NCBI RefSeq assembly: GCF_014898095.1
Contig: NZ_CP062946.1
Span: forward strand, 3,410,001 to 3,474,000
Direction of reading: 5' to 3'
Source: Thalassotalea sp. LPB0316
GTDB taxonomy: Bacteria > Pseudomonadota > Gammaproteobacteria > Enterobacterales > Alteromonadaceae
DNA length: 64,000 bases
Part shown: in pieces, positions 1-9,371 of the stretch
How positions within the stretch are numbered: the stretch's first letter is position 1
How the letters are laid out: every line of letters starts with the position of its first letter
Notes under the pieces: generated by a model
What the model was told of the DNA's origin: nothing
Database searches by the model: none
Seen by the model: the letters and a program-made list of their open reading frames with translations, nothing else
Program-made: the position numbers and the translations under genes

Positions 1-135
1 TTTCTCATTATTTGCCTGCTCGCCTGCCCCTTGTTGGTCGTTAGGGCTTAATAAGTTAATGGCACTTGCACCAATCACAGCACCAACAATGGCTGCGCCG
101 ACTAATTTGATCATAAGATTATTGTTGTTTGACAT
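1..135 (-). CDS. RND efflux periplasmic adaptor, N-terminal fragment (CusB-like)
   Basis: Only the first 45 codons are inside the window; the gene runs off the left edge. Translation from the ATG at 135 gives MSNNNNLMIKLVG, then a hydrophobic Ala/Ile/Gly-rich segment of about 20 residues, then a Gln/Asn/Glu-rich linker, as in the membrane anchor of an RND adaptor. It starts 2 bp after the stop of the TolC-like gene upstream, so the two are co-transcribed. The CusB assignment comes from context (TolC-like channel, DUF411 protein, Cys/His-rich protein), because the diagnostic domains lie outside the window. Another type of anchored membrane protein is possible. Confidence 0.45.
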   Translation of the reverse strand, partial: MSNNNNLMIKLVGAAIVGAVIGASAINLLSPNDQQGAGEQANNEK

Positions 136-137
136 TT

Positions 138-1583
138 TTATTCTCCCACCGACTTAACATTAAGTCGCGGCGTATCTTGTAGGCCCTTGTTTTGGTATGG
201 GTTTTGGTATGTGTTTTGATTTGAAGCTTGGCTAAAAAAGTAATTCACTCGAGCAACGGCTTTTAATGCTTCAACATCGATTTGCAGCGCTGAAATACGC
301 GCATTTAACTGAGCAATTCGCGATCGGACAACTTCAGCAAAGTCGCCATCATCGTTGGTATAAGCGGTTAACGAGGCTTCTGCTTGCTCTTCGGTTTGGG
401 TTAACAATTGTTGTTGATATATCGCTTGGCGCTGCGATAACCGTTGCAACTGACGAACTTCTTTTTCAACGGCGCTGATCATTTGTTTAGTCAGTAATAA
501 CTTTTCAGTTTTTATCGCTTGCGCTTCAGCAACCGACGCCGCGACTTGTTTATCTTGTTTGTTTTCAGTAAATAAGGGTAAATCAAAGGACACACCTACT
601 GAAAACAAATCGGCGCGACTGTCACCCGATGGCGTATCATCGCGATAACCATAACTGGCATTTACCCCCCATTGAGGCTTGTATTGCTGCTCGGCAAGAT
701 CAATATTTTTTTCAAACACTTGTTGCTTGATATCGATAACCGCCAATGCTGGGTGGTCCATCAATTCTTGTGCTAGCTGTGAGCGCGAATATTGTGAATT
801 TTTCAATAAGTTGGTTTTAGCTAATGCTAGTTGAGGCAACTTTTCACTCACACGAAACGGCTGCGTGCTCTCGTCAAAATAGGCAAATTGACTCTCAAAT
901 TGATTACCTTGGCCAATAGCTGAGATGTCAACAACGTGTAACCACTCATTTAACCGAGCCACCGAGGTTTCAAGCTTTTGCTTTTGCGCGGTGAGTCTAT
1001 CTTCTAATTGGACAATCTCCAGTTGCGCGCGAATAACATCTTGTTGTCGGGTTTTACCCACAGCATTGGCGTAGCTGACTTTTGCCACTTCAGCCATTTG
1101 CTCAAACAAAGACCAATCGGCTTCAATTAGGCGGACAGTTTGTTGTGCCAGATAGGCTTCTAACCACAATTCAGAAACTATGGTGGTCAACTTGGCTTTG
1201 CGTTCAGCGCGTAATAACGGATATTTTGACGCTTCGATTTTAAGTTGGTTGGCTTTAATAGTTAAACTATCGCCACGTGGAAACATTTGAGCAACACCAA
1301 CTTTGAGTTGAGTCATGCCCTCTTGCTCCAAATTCCACGCATCGGTTGGCAAATTCGCGATCGATAGTGACACGGTTGGATCGGGTAACGTATTGCTAGC
1401 AATACTGCGATACTCTATCGCTTGTTGTTGTAACTCATTCCCCTGTAACCACGGGTCGTTTTGATGAGCTAAAGCAATCGCTTGATCCAGTGAAATAACC
1501 TGCTGAGCTTGGGTTGTAATTGCTGATAAGCCCAAAAATAAACTCAGTGTTATGCTTGATAAACGTAACTGATGCATTTTCAT
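138..1583 (-). CDS. TolC-family outer-membrane efflux channel (CusC-like)
   Basis: A 481-aa outer-membrane factor for tripartite efflux. A Sec signal peptide (hydrophobic core, cleavage near TQA-QQ, residue 26) precedes two outer-membrane efflux repeats. Both are long alpha-helical segments rich in Gln, Ala, Leu and Glu, as in TolC barrels, with family-like stretches such as SLDQAIALAHQNDP near residue 31. The start overlaps the stop of the upstream DUF411 gene (TAATG) and has a GGAG ribosome site 8 nt before it; a second Met two codons in is also possible. The DUF411 and metal-rich neighbours suggest Cu/Ag export rather than drug efflux, but substrate cannot be read from this protein alone. 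Confidence 0.85.
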   Translation of the reverse strand: MKMHQLRLSSITLSLFLGLSAITTQAQQVISLDQAIALAHQNDPWLQGNELQQQAIEYRSIASNTLPDPTVSLSIANLPTDAWNLEQEGMTQLKVGVAQMFPRGDSLTIKANQLKIEASKYPLLRAERKAKLTTIVSELWLEAYLAQQTVRLIEADWSLFEQMAEVAKVSYANAVGKTRQQDVIRAQLEIVQLEDRLTAQKQKLETSVARLNEWLHVVDISAIGQGNQFESQFAYFDESTQPFRVSEKLPQLALAKTNLLKNSQYSRSQLAQELMDHPALAVIDIKQQVFEKNIDLAEQQYKPQWGVNASYGYRDDTPSGDSRADLFSVGVSFDLPLFTENKQDKQVAASVAEAQAIKTEKLLLTKQMISAVEKEVRQLQRLSQRQAIYQQQLLTQTEEQAEASLTAYTNDDGDFAEVVRSRIAQLNARISALQIDVEALKAVARVNYFFSQASNQNTYQNPYQNKGLQDTPRLNVKSVGE

Positions 1584-2065
1584 TAGAATTGCTCCTGATA
1601 ATTATTGACCCGAGCAAACACTCGACTACTACCGTCACTAAACAAAACCAATACTCGATAAGGCATAAAGTTATCGCCCACTTCCATGCCTGGTGAACCT
1701 ACAGGCATGGCTGGCACAGATAAACCAATAGCATCAGGTAATGGCGATGTTAAAAAATGGCGAATAAATTTTGCCGGTACATGCCCTTCAAAGAAAAAGC
1801 CTTGTTGGCTAACTGCGGTATGGCACGAGCGATATTGGGGTAATACACCATATTGTTGCTTAATCGTACCGAGATCTTGATGATCAACACCAGTGGCAGT
1901 AATACCCTGCTGTTCTAGATGGTGGAGCCACTTTTTACAGCAACCACATGTTGGTGTTTTATGAACAAATAATTGTAATTCATTAGCAATTTCAGGTGTT
2001 GTTTCGCTATGAGCCAGCATTGGTAGATACAGGAGTACCATGGCTAGTTTAAATAGTATTTTCAT
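1583..2065 (-). CDS. DUF411 metal-binding protein
   Basis: A 160-aa exported protein with a signal peptide ending near LAHS (residue 20). The mature part begins with the DUF411 signature TPTCGCCKKW, three clustered cysteines in a thioredoxin-like context, followed by LPQYRSCHTA and GHVPAKFI, all typical of the family. DUF411 proteins occur in copper and other heavy-metal resistance loci and probably bind metal in the periplasm; the precise role is not established. The stop overlaps the start of the TolC-like gene, so translation is coupled. Confidence 0.85.
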   Translation of the reverse strand: MKILFKLAMVLLYLPMLAHSETTPEIANELQLFVHKTPTCGCCKKWLHHLEQQGITATGVDHQDLGTIKQQYGVLPQYRSCHTAVSQQGFFFEGHVPAKFIRHFLTSPLPDAIGLSVPAMPVGSPGMEVGDNFMPYRVLVLFSDGSSRVFARVNNYQEQF

Positions 2066-2177
2066 TGTCTTTCGCCACTAGAATAATCTAGATAATCAAT
2101 AAGTTGTATTGGTTTAAAAGTGTAATTAACGGTATATATACAAAGAAATCAGCGCAAAAAAGACACACTGATCCTGT

Positions 2178-2621
2178 TTAAGCAATGATCGGTGGGCGAA
2201 ATAGAGCAGAAATAACGAAGTTAGTGTGTTGAGTTTTCGAGCTAACAATCAACTCACTTGCTAAGGCAAGAGATCCTGCTTTATCAACAGAATTGAGTAA
2301 TGAAACACCTGTGCAAGCATTGGTTGGGCATGGGCAATCATCACCACAACAATCGCCGTGAGTTGGCGCCATACTGTGCTCCATTGCTTTTCCGGCTAAT
2401 GTTTTATCAGCCATTGTTTGATGGTGCATCATCATGGCGTGATCCGTATTAGCGTGATCAACCTTTGCTGATTGAGCTGATTGTTGAGGTGCTTTTTGAT
2501 GAGATGAATGCGTGTTACCCGACATTTCACACGTCATTGCGGCATTAGCCAAGCCTTGCCCAACAAAGGCAAGAAGCATAAATAGCGCTAAAACAACGGT
2601 TGAAATGGGTTTGCTCATCAT
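2178..2621 (-). CDS. Cys/His/Met-rich exported metal-binding protein (CopL/DUF2946-like)
   Basis: A 147-aa protein with an N-terminal signal segment (hydrophobic core at residues 8-25), followed by a His/Met-rich stretch containing DHAMMMHHQTM and then a cysteine cluster CCGDDCPCPTNAC near residues 91-103. Such composition is expected for Cu(I)/Ag(I) binding. The overall plan resembles small proteins at the head of copper resistance operons (CopL, DUF2946). It lies 112 bp upstream of the DUF411 gene on the same strand and may be the first gene of the operon. The initiator could be either of two adjacent Met codons. Family name is tentative; metal binding is a safer inference. Confidence 0.6.
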   Translation of the reverse strand: MMSKPISTVVLALFMLLAFVGQGLANAAMTCEMSGNTHSSHQKAPQQSAQSAKVDHANTDHAMMMHHQTMADKTLAGKAMEHSMAPTHGDCCGDDCPCPTNACTGVSLLNSVDKAGSLALASELIVSSKTQHTNFVISALFRPPIIA

Positions 2622-2831
2622 TCACTCTCAATAAATCTCGCTCAAGAGTATGCGAAATTGACCAAAATGTAAATATTTCAAGGCTCATCAACTTAGGCCA
2701 CCAAAACAAACTACTGCTAAATCAGGTAGAAATTTCAGTTAATTCAAAGAAAACTAATTGATAGCTCCATTAACTTTACAAAAATATTGTTTGCATCTAA
2801 TCCCTAGCAACCTCCTCCCCTAAAAAAAATA

Positions 2832-2850
2832 AATGATAATAATTATCATT
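2832..2850. promoter_or_regulatory. Fur box upstream of the TonB receptor
   Basis: The 19 bases AATGATAATAATTATCATT form a perfect palindrome around a central A and match the classical Fur box (alternating GATAAT units). It lies 69 bp before the GTG start of the siderophore receptor, where Fur with Fe(II) would block transcription. The rest of the 297-bp gap (2622-2918) shows only AT-rich DNA and the promoter regions of the two divergent genes. Confidence 0.88.
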
Positions 2851-2918
2851 TGCACTTCGATTTACATGACTGTATCATTCACACGATTTTAACAACAACA
2901 TGACAAAGGGAAAAAACA

Positions 2919-5189
2919 GTGTCAAAAAAAGTGCTATTAGGCTCAACAGCTTTATTAGGTGCATTATCTATCGGCTCAACCTCAGTGTTTGCTAATGAGA
3001 CAGCCGATAACAACAATAAAGCGAAAGACAAAGAGCTTGAATTAATTGAAATCCACGGTGCTCGCAACTCACTCTATAGCGTAAAACAATCAGGTGATAT
3101 TCGCCGATTAGCAGAACTCGTGGATACACCTGCTACGATTACGGTATTAACCAAAGACCAAATAGAAGAATCTGGTCGCTCAGATCTCAAAGAAATCCTC
3201 TCAACCCAAGCAGGCGTTACGCTTGGCACAGGTGAAAACGGTAATGCCTTTGGCGATCGTTATATTATTCGCGGCCATGAAGCGCGTTCAGACGTATTCG
3301 TTGATGGCTTGCGCGATCCGGGCATGACCACCCGTGAAAGCTTTTCAGTTGAACAAATTGAAATCACTAAAGGGCCAAGTGCTACGTTTGCTGGCCGAGG
3401 CTCATCAGGTGGTGCGATCAACTCAATCACTAAAAAAGCATCGTTAGGTTATGATTTTGGTCGAGTAGATGGCGGTATTGGTAGCGATGACTACTACCGC
3501 GTATCGGTTGACGTTAATAAGCCAATAAACGAAGACTTTGCCACTCGTATTAACTTAATGAAAGCCAATGAAGATGCGCCAAAGCGCCCGGGCGCAGAGC
3601 GCAGCCGTGAAGGTGCGTTAATTTCTGGTTTATATGACGATGGCAACAAAACCAAAGTTTGGGCTGATGTTTACTACTTAAACGCTGAAGATGTGCCTGA
3701 TTTAGGCACGACGGTCGTTAACGATAAAATTATCGAAGATATTCCAGTGTACGCCCAAAATGGCGACTTCATGGATTCAGAAGCTTGGTCAACAACGCTT
3801 CGTTTTGAACATCAGTTAAATGATACGTGGAAGTTATACAATATCACCCGTTACGGTGAAACAGAAAACGGCTATGTAGCCACTAGCGCCGGCGGTACAT
3901 CGGGTTACGCAAATGAAGCTGATGCGACCAACCAAGAAAATGGCTTTGATACCTTTGCCCTAGGCAGTCATTCAAACGCACAGGAAGTTGAACACGTAGC
4001 AACACAATTTAACTTGTTTGCTGAGTTATCTCATGGCTCAATTGAGCACAAGTTACTTTTCAGTGCTGAATACGCCGATTACTCAGTCAAGAACTACAGC
4101 TACGACAATATCCGCGACTTTGTAACAAGCAACTGCTGGACAAACACTCGCCGCGGTGTAGCCGAAGGTTTTTGTGGTTTAGATAGCAATGGCAATGCCG
4201 CAGATGGACTAAATAGCGCACTTGATCGCTCTAACATTGTTAAAGGCGCCCTGAAAAATGACTACAATTATGAAGTTGCCGCGATCTCAATCATGGATAC
4301 AATTCAGTTAAACGATGACTTAATGATCTTTGCAGGCCTTCGTTTAGATTCATACGATTACAGCAACCTAACCAACGGAAGAGATGGCGAAGCGCTTTAT
4401 GAGTTCTCAGACACCTTAACCAACGGTCACTTTGGTGTTGTTTATGAAGTGGTTGACGATATCAACCTATACGCGTCATACGGTACGGCAACAAACATCA
4501 ATGGTGGTGAATCTGATGTTGGTGGTAACTGTGGATATGGCGGCGTTTGTACTGATTCAGAAGGCAGTGCTAACGCGGAACCGGAAACAGTCACCAATAT
4601 CGAGATTGGTACTAAGATGTCGCTTAACGATGAAAAGCTATTTGTTCAAATTGCCGCTTTCCAATTAACCAAAGACGACATTATGGAAGGTGCTGGCCGC
4701 GGCTATGACGTAACAGGTGCGCTAAATACCGGCAAGCACGAAGTTACTGGTATTGAAGTGGCGATGAATGGTCAACTAACCGAAAAGCTAAGTATTCAAG
4801 TTAGTGCTGCAACCATGGATTCAGAAATCCTAAAGTCGGAATCAAATCCAGATAGCATTGGCTTACCGCTAGCATTATTTGCTGACGATAGCTTTTACGC
4901 TCAAGCGCGTTATCAATTAACAGAAGACTTTGCTTTCGGTGGTGATTTTACCTACAAAAGTGGTATGACAGGCGGCCAACCTGATACAGGTTCAAATGGC
5001 CCTGACGTTCCGGCGTATCGCGTATACAACTTATTTGCCACCTATAACTTTAGCGACGATGTAACAGCTCGCGTTAATTTAGGTAATGTTTTTGACGAGG
5101 AATACTACACCTCGACATACCGCGCACCTAAGTTCATGTATATTGGCGATCGCCAGTCATTACGTGCAACTGTCACTTACCAATTCTAG
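2919..5189 (+). CDS. TonB-dependent siderophore receptor
   Basis: A 756-aa outer-membrane receptor for ferric siderophores. It starts at a GTG preceded by AAAGGGA; the nearby ATG at 2900 is out of frame. Signal peptide ends near VFA (residue 25). The plug domain follows (LVDTPATITVLTKDQIEE, RGHEARSDVFVDGLRDPG, VEQIEITKGPSATFAGRG), then a 22-strand-type barrel ending in the aromatic RATVTYQF, the outer-membrane insertion signal. The plug sequence resembles catecholate receptors of the Fiu/CirA type. The Fur box upstream and the PKHD hydroxylase 10 bp downstream match the fiu-ybiX arrangement, indicating iron-starvation control. Confidence 0.92.
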   Translation: MSKKVLLGSTALLGALSIGSTSVFANETADNNNKAKDKELELIEIHGARNSLYSVKQSGDIRRLAELVDTPATITVLTKDQIEESGRSDLKEILSTQAGVTLGTGENGNAFGDRYIIRGHEARSDVFVDGLRDPGMTTRESFSVEQIEITKGPSATFAGRGSSGGAINSITKKASLGYDFGRVDGGIGSDDYYRVSVDVNKPINEDFATRINLMKANEDAPKRPGAERSREGALISGLYDDGNKTKVWADVYYLNAEDVPDLGTTVVNDKIIEDIPVYAQNGDFMDSEAWSTTLRFEHQLNDTWKLYNITRYGETENGYVATSAGGTSGYANEADATNQENGFDTFALGSHSNAQEVEHVATQFNLFAELSHGSIEHKLLFSAEYADYSVKNYSYDNIRDFVTSNCWTNTRRGVAEGFCGLDSNGNAADGLNSALDRSNIVKGALKNDYNYEVAAISIMDTIQLNDDLMIFAGLRLDSYDYSNLTNGRDGEALYEFSDTLTNGHFGVVYEVVDDINLYASYGTATNINGGESDVGGNCGYGGVCTDSEGSANAEPETVTNIEIGTKMSLNDEKLFVQIAAFQLTKDDIMEGAGRGYDVTGALNTGKHEVTGIEVAMNGQLTEKLSIQVSAATMDSEILKSESNPDSIGLPLALFADDSFYAQARYQLTEDFAFGGDFTYKSGMTGGQPDTGSNGPDVPAYRVYNLFATYNFSDDVTARVNLGNVFDEEYYTSTYRAPKFMYIGDRQSLRATVTYQF

Positions 5190-5199
5190 GAGAAATAAC

Positions 5200-5880
5200 A
5201 TGGTCTTGATCGAGCAACTACTAAGCCACGAAGAAGTAAACCTATTGCGCCAGCACCTCGATCAAGTGCCATGGCTCGATGGTAAAGGCACGGCAATGGG
5301 CATGGCTGCTGACGTAAAAAGCAATGGCCAAGCCGATGCCAATAATGAAACCGTACAGCAGCTTGCCAACTCACTTCTGGCAAAATATGGCGAGTGTGCC
5401 AAGCTCGTTTCGGCTGTGCTACCCCACAAAATTTTTCCACCGTGTTTTAACCGTTATTGCGAAGGTGAAACCTATGGCTTGCACGTAGATGCGGCGGTAA
5501 TGCGATTGCCCAATTCAACAGATATTTTGCGTTCAGATATGTCGATGACCTTGTTTTTATCTTCGCCTGATGAATACGAGGGCGGCGAGCTGATCATCCA
5601 AACCGAATTTGGTGAACAAAAAGTCAAACCCAAAGCTGGTGATGCGGTGATCTATCCATCAAGCAGTCTGCACAAAGTCACACCGGTTACTTCAGGCGTG
5701 CGCCTTGCCGCCATTACTTGGATGCAAAGTATGGTGCCCGACACCCACATTCGCGAGTTGTTATTTGAGCTAGACCAAAACATTCAACAACTGCTAAGCA
5801 ATCAATCAGTGCCAAGAGCGCAACTTGATAGCTTACATCACATTTACCACAACTTGATTCGCAAACACTCGGTGTTTTAG
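5200..5880 (+). CDS. ybiX: PKHD-type Fe(II)/2-oxoglutarate hydroxylase (YbiX/PiuC)
   Basis: A 226-aa non-haem iron dioxygenase. The start at 5200 is set by AGGAG seven bases before ATG and gives the usual family length of about 225 aa. The iron facial triad is visible as HVD in YGLHVDAAVM and the distal His in SSSLHKVTPV, with the 2-oxoglutarate-binding Arg in GVRLAAITW. Its gene begins 10 bp after the TonB receptor stop, so both belong to one Fur-regulated operon. The family is regularly linked to siderophore receptors; its physiological substrate remains unknown. Confidence 0.92.
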   Translation: MVLIEQLLSHEEVNLLRQHLDQVPWLDGKGTAMGMAADVKSNGQADANNETVQQLANSLLAKYGECAKLVSAVLPHKIFPPCFNRYCEGETYGLHVDAAVMRLPNSTDILRSDMSMTLFLSSPDEYEGGELIIQTEFGEQKVKPKAGDAVIYPSSSLHKVTPVTSGVRLAAITWMQSMVPDTHIRELLFELDQNIQQLLSNQSVPRAQLDSLHHIYHNLIRKHSVF

Positions 5881-6052
5881 CTATTCAAGTATTAAATTAC
5901 AAAACTAATAAATCAATAATTATTCAAATTCTAATATATTTTTTTATCAATTTTCACGAATGGTCTATTATTAAATTCACAAAAAACTCCAAAGCAAGGA
6001 ATGCTGCATTATCCTTCATTGGTAAATATTGGAACTCTCGGAGGGTATATAC

Positions 6053-6448
6053 ATGGATTTGTACATAAATAGTAAATCCATAAACTCAAAGCAGTTACAC
6101 AACCTGTCTCTTACTATGCTTAGCGATATAAATAGCTATCAAGATTTGACAGCGTCTTTACCTCAATCACAAGTAAAACGATCTTCTAAAGGCGATCCCA
6201 TTACGACTAAAGGAGATCCTGTTACGATAGGTCAACTAGCACTAACTTTTTTAGGGGGTGGTAGCGCAGTGGCCCTGCTTGAAGTAATTAGAGCATATAT
6301 ATCTCGAAATAACACTTTATCTATTGAATTGAAGAATAAAGACGGTAGCTCAATAAATTTCACTGCTGAAAACGTCAATGTTTGTGACTCGAAGGAATTA
6401 ATCGAAACAATTCAATCAATGGCTTTAAAACAAGAGTTAAAGTCATGA
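6053..6448 (+). CDS. EACC1-like small component of a caspase conflict system
   Basis: A 131-aa protein starting at an ATG with a strong GGAGGG site 7 bases upstream. After an N-terminal half of about 65 residues comes a Gly/Leu-rich hydrophobic segment (VTIGQLALTFLGGGSAVALLEVIRAYI), then a short beta-rich tail (LSIELKNKDGSSINF...). This layout fits the effector-associated constant component 1 (EACC1) small proteins described in bacterial conflict systems with caspase-like and other effectors. It overlaps the caspase gene by ATGA, so the pair is translationally coupled. The family is assigned by pattern recognition; function is unknown, probably sensing or adaptor. DNA here is clearly more AT-rich than the flanking core genes. 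Confidence 0.6.
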   Translation: MDLYINSKSINSKQLHNLSLTMLSDINSYQDLTASLPQSQVKRSSKGDPITTKGDPVTIGQLALTFLGGGSAVALLEVIRAYISRNNTLSIELKNKDGSSINFTAENVNVCDSKELIETIQSMALKQELKS

Positions 6449-8583
6449 CCAAAACAGCCATTCTCATTGGTTCATCAATATATGAAGATAATTCTTTACA
6501 CAACTTACGTTGCCCAGAATCAGATGTCACAGGTTTAGTAAAAGTATTTAAAGATAAAAATATTGGTGAATTTGATGAAATCAATACTTTTATTAACAAA
6601 AGTTCACATGAAATCATCATTCAAATTCAATCTAAATTAAACCAATTAGGCAATGAAGACACTTTAGTTATTTATTTTTCTGGACACGGAAAAATAAGTA
6701 TAACCGGAAACCTTTATCTAACGACAACAAATACGAATACTCACTTATTGGAAACAACAGCCATTGAATTGGCACTTATTTATAGGTTAATCAAAGACTC
6801 TAACTGCAGAAAAGTTATTGTAATTTTAGATTGTTGTTACAGTGGTGCTGTCGGTGACGTTATAACAAAAGGGACAATAGAGGATCAAATTCAGAATGTG
6901 AATAGGGGAAGCGGAACAGTACTACTCACTGCCTCTACAGGTTTACAAGTTGCGATAGAAAAAGAAACAGACGATTATAGCTTGTTTACAAAGTACTTAA
7001 TTCAAGGGCTTAAAACCGGTGAGCCAGACTTAAATGGCGATGGATTTATAACTATAAACGAGCTTTATAGTTATGCATATCAGCAAGTAACAAATGAAAG
7101 CTCTCAAGAACCTACATGTAGTGGCATAGATATAAAGGGAGATTTAACTATTGCTAAAAGTGGCAAACAGCCAAGAAAGGAAAGGGAAAAAGCCCTAGAA
7201 AAATTACTGTTTTCACTAAAACATGATAAGCGAATAGGCAAAGAGATGTTTCAAGAAGCATACTCTATCATTGGTCTTGCAGTTGATGATCTATCCACGG
7301 AACAGCGTACAAAAGACAATTTACTAACTGATTTGTTAAATGGAGATTTGGAGGCTGTTGACTTAATTTTAAAATGGAATCAAATAATAAAACCAAGTTC
7401 GTCAGGTAATAATGAACTACCACCAAAGGAAAAAATCAAAACTATAACAAGCACTGAGGCAGTTAGTAATGGTGATGAAGAAAGGGCGAAATTTACATGG
7501 TGGAAACAAATTTTATTTACCATTTGTACTATTGTGCTTTGTAGCTCCTGGGAGGTTAAAGAAGGCTTTTATATGCAGCTTTCTTGTCTGCTGTTAGTCT
7601 TAACTTTATACGTTTCAGTAAAATATCAAGCCAATTTAAACAAACCTTTTTTAGTGTCATCACCAGTATTTCTATTTCAATATGATTTTTATGACGTTCA
7701 ATTTTATCTAGGAGAGACTTTGGCTACCCTGCTGTTACTTATTGGCTTAAATCAGTGGATATTAGCTAGCCCTTCTTTTTCCAGAATAAGAGAACGTCTA
7801 ACCAACCATTACTTTGTGACAGTTACACTAATTCCACTTGCATCGCTAGTTCTGTCAATTGGTTACTTTTTCACAGATGATTTTTACCTTGCACCATTTA
7901 TTTCGCTTACATACCTATTACCTTTATTTATTGCGATTTACTGTACTTTACACAATGAATATTCAAAGCGAATAAGCCTTATATTAAGTTACGTATGTGT
8001 TATCTGTTTATCGTTGGCGCTCAAGTATTTTGAGCTGAATTTATCTTTTGATTTTGATAATGGTTACATTTTCTTTGGGTTCACAACTATAAACTGGTTT
8101 GAGCCTCTGCTATTTATTTGTTTGATTTGGTGCGCGATCAACTTCCAACGCGATATACACAACAAGCAAATAGGATTGATTAGTAAATATGGAGTATGTG
8201 CAACGGGGTGCTTTGTACTGTATTTGTTAAATCTATCAGGAATAACTCCAGAAGCTTATATTAGTAGCCTTTTTAGCGAGCAGGCTAATACATCAAGCAT
8301 AGAGAACATCGAGGTTGTAAAGACCAGCTTATTTAGCCATAACTTTTCTGCATACTGGATGTTACTCTTTTTTATATTTTGGGGAGCCAGTAACTCAAAA
8401 GTAAAATGGTATATACCAACACTTATGGGCATCATTTTTTACTTCACGATGACCGTATTTGCAGTTATTGCTGATAATACAGCTTTAATCGACATTGCTC
8501 TATTGCTATACGTTATTCTAATATTTCATTTTAGTGTAAAGTACAGCAAGATTATTCGGAAAGCTTTATCTCCTCCTAACTAA
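6445..8583 (+). CDS. Caspase-like protease with C-terminal multi-pass membrane domain
   Basis: A 712-aa protein. Residues 1-235 are a C14/metacaspase-like domain with the catalytic dyad visible: His81 in YFSGHGK and Cys131 in ILDCCYSG. An Asp/Asn-rich segment DLNGDGFITINEL (about 195-207) is the loop commonly seen in bacterial caspases. Residues 240-312 form a helical charged module that may be an effector-associated interaction domain. From about residue 352 to 710 there are roughly ten hydrophobic helices, so the protease is tethered to the inner membrane. It overlaps the EACC1-like gene by 4 bp. A likely role is suicide-type immunity through regulated proteolysis or membrane action; this is inference. 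No partner substrate gene is visible nearby. Confidence 0.75.
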   Translation: MTKTAILIGSSIYEDNSLHNLRCPESDVTGLVKVFKDKNIGEFDEINTFINKSSHEIIIQIQSKLNQLGNEDTLVIYFSGHGKISITGNLYLTTTNTNTHLLETTAIELALIYRLIKDSNCRKVIVILDCCYSGAVGDVITKGTIEDQIQNVNRGSGTVLLTASTGLQVAIEKETDDYSLFTKYLIQGLKTGEPDLNGDGFITINELYSYAYQQVTNESSQEPTCSGIDIKGDLTIAKSGKQPRKEREKALEKLLFSLKHDKRIGKEMFQEAYSIIGLAVDDLSTEQRTKDNLLTDLLNGDLEAVDLILKWNQIIKPSSSGNNELPPKEKIKTITSTEAVSNGDEERAKFTWWKQILFTICTIVLCSSWEVKEGFYMQLSCLLLVLTLYVSVKYQANLNKPFLVSSPVFLFQYDFYDVQFYLGETLATLLLLIGLNQWILASPSFSRIRERLTNHYFVTVTLIPLASLVLSIGYFFTDDFYLAPFISLTYLLPLFIAIYCTLHNEYSKRISLILSYVCVICLSLALKYFELNLSFDFDNGYIFFGFTTINWFEPLLFICLIWCAINFQRDIHNKQIGLISKYGVCATGCFVLYLLNLSGITPEAYISSLFSEQANTSSIENIEVVKTSLFSHNFSAYWMLLFFIFWGASNSKVKWYIPTLMGIIFYFTMTVFAVIADNTALIDIALLLYVILIFHFSVKYSKIIRKALSPPN

Positions 8584-8724
8584 AAACTATTGAATACCAA
8601 GAGTAAAAGTATCAAAACAAAAGCAAGCGTAGCGATTAAAGGGCTAGTTTTATTCCATTTTTATAGGCCGTAATCCATTTGATTGCTGTTATAATGCCGC
8701 CATCATTTTCTAAGAATCATTTCC

Positions 8725-9267
8725 ATGGCGTTAAAAGCAACCATCTTCAAAGTCGACTTATCCATTTCAGATATGGATAAACATTATTACGCTGATCACG
8801 CGCTAACCATTGCAAGGCACCCTTCGGAAAGCGACAAACGCATGATGCTAAGAATCATTGCGTTTGCATTCAACGCACATGAACAACTTGAATTCACCAA
8901 AGGCTTGAGCGATGTTGATACGCCCGATTTATGGCAAAAAAACTACAGTGGTGAGATTGAGCTATGGATAGAGTTAGGCCAACCGTCAGAACAACGCATT
9001 AAAAAAGGCTGTAACCAAGCCGTGCAAATGATGGTCTACAGCTACGACAACAACGCCTTTGACGAATGGTGGAAGAAAGAGCAAAACGCCCTAAATATGC
9101 GTAAAAACCTTACGATTACCACCGTCAGTGAGACTACCATCGAACAACTAGCTGACTTAGTAGAGCGCCAAATGCAGATCCAAGTCACCATTCAAGATGG
9201 TCAAGCGTGGTTTAGTGTAAATAATCAAACGATTGAGGTGAGTTTGAATAAGGTTAAAGAAGTTTAG
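8725..9267 (+). CDS. yaeQ: YaeQ family protein
   Basis: A 180-aa protein matching YaeQ along its whole length: MALKATIFKVDLSISDMD at the N-terminus, then YADHALTIARHPSESD..RMMLRI, and the central GEIELWIELGQPSE and YSYDNNAFDEWW blocks. YaeQ has a PD-(D/E)xK-related fold and was once linked to suppression of RfaH loss; its real biochemical role is uncertain. The gene stands alone between the caspase cassette and the pirin gene, with about 140 bp of non-coding DNA before it, and marks the return to core-like base composition. Confidence 0.93.
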   Translation: MALKATIFKVDLSISDMDKHYYADHALTIARHPSESDKRMMLRIIAFAFNAHEQLEFTKGLSDVDTPDLWQKNYSGEIELWIELGQPSEQRIKKGCNQAVQMMVYSYDNNAFDEWWKKEQNALNMRKNLTITTVSETTIEQLADLVERQMQIQVTIQDGQAWFSVNNQTIEVSLNKVKEV

Positions 9268-9371
9268 GTTTATAGCAACAAGCACTACTTTAAACTAGGT
9301 ATAACTCATTTTGATCGAAATACCGAGCATCGCGTATATTATCCTTGTTTATATTTCTAACGGAGTCATTA

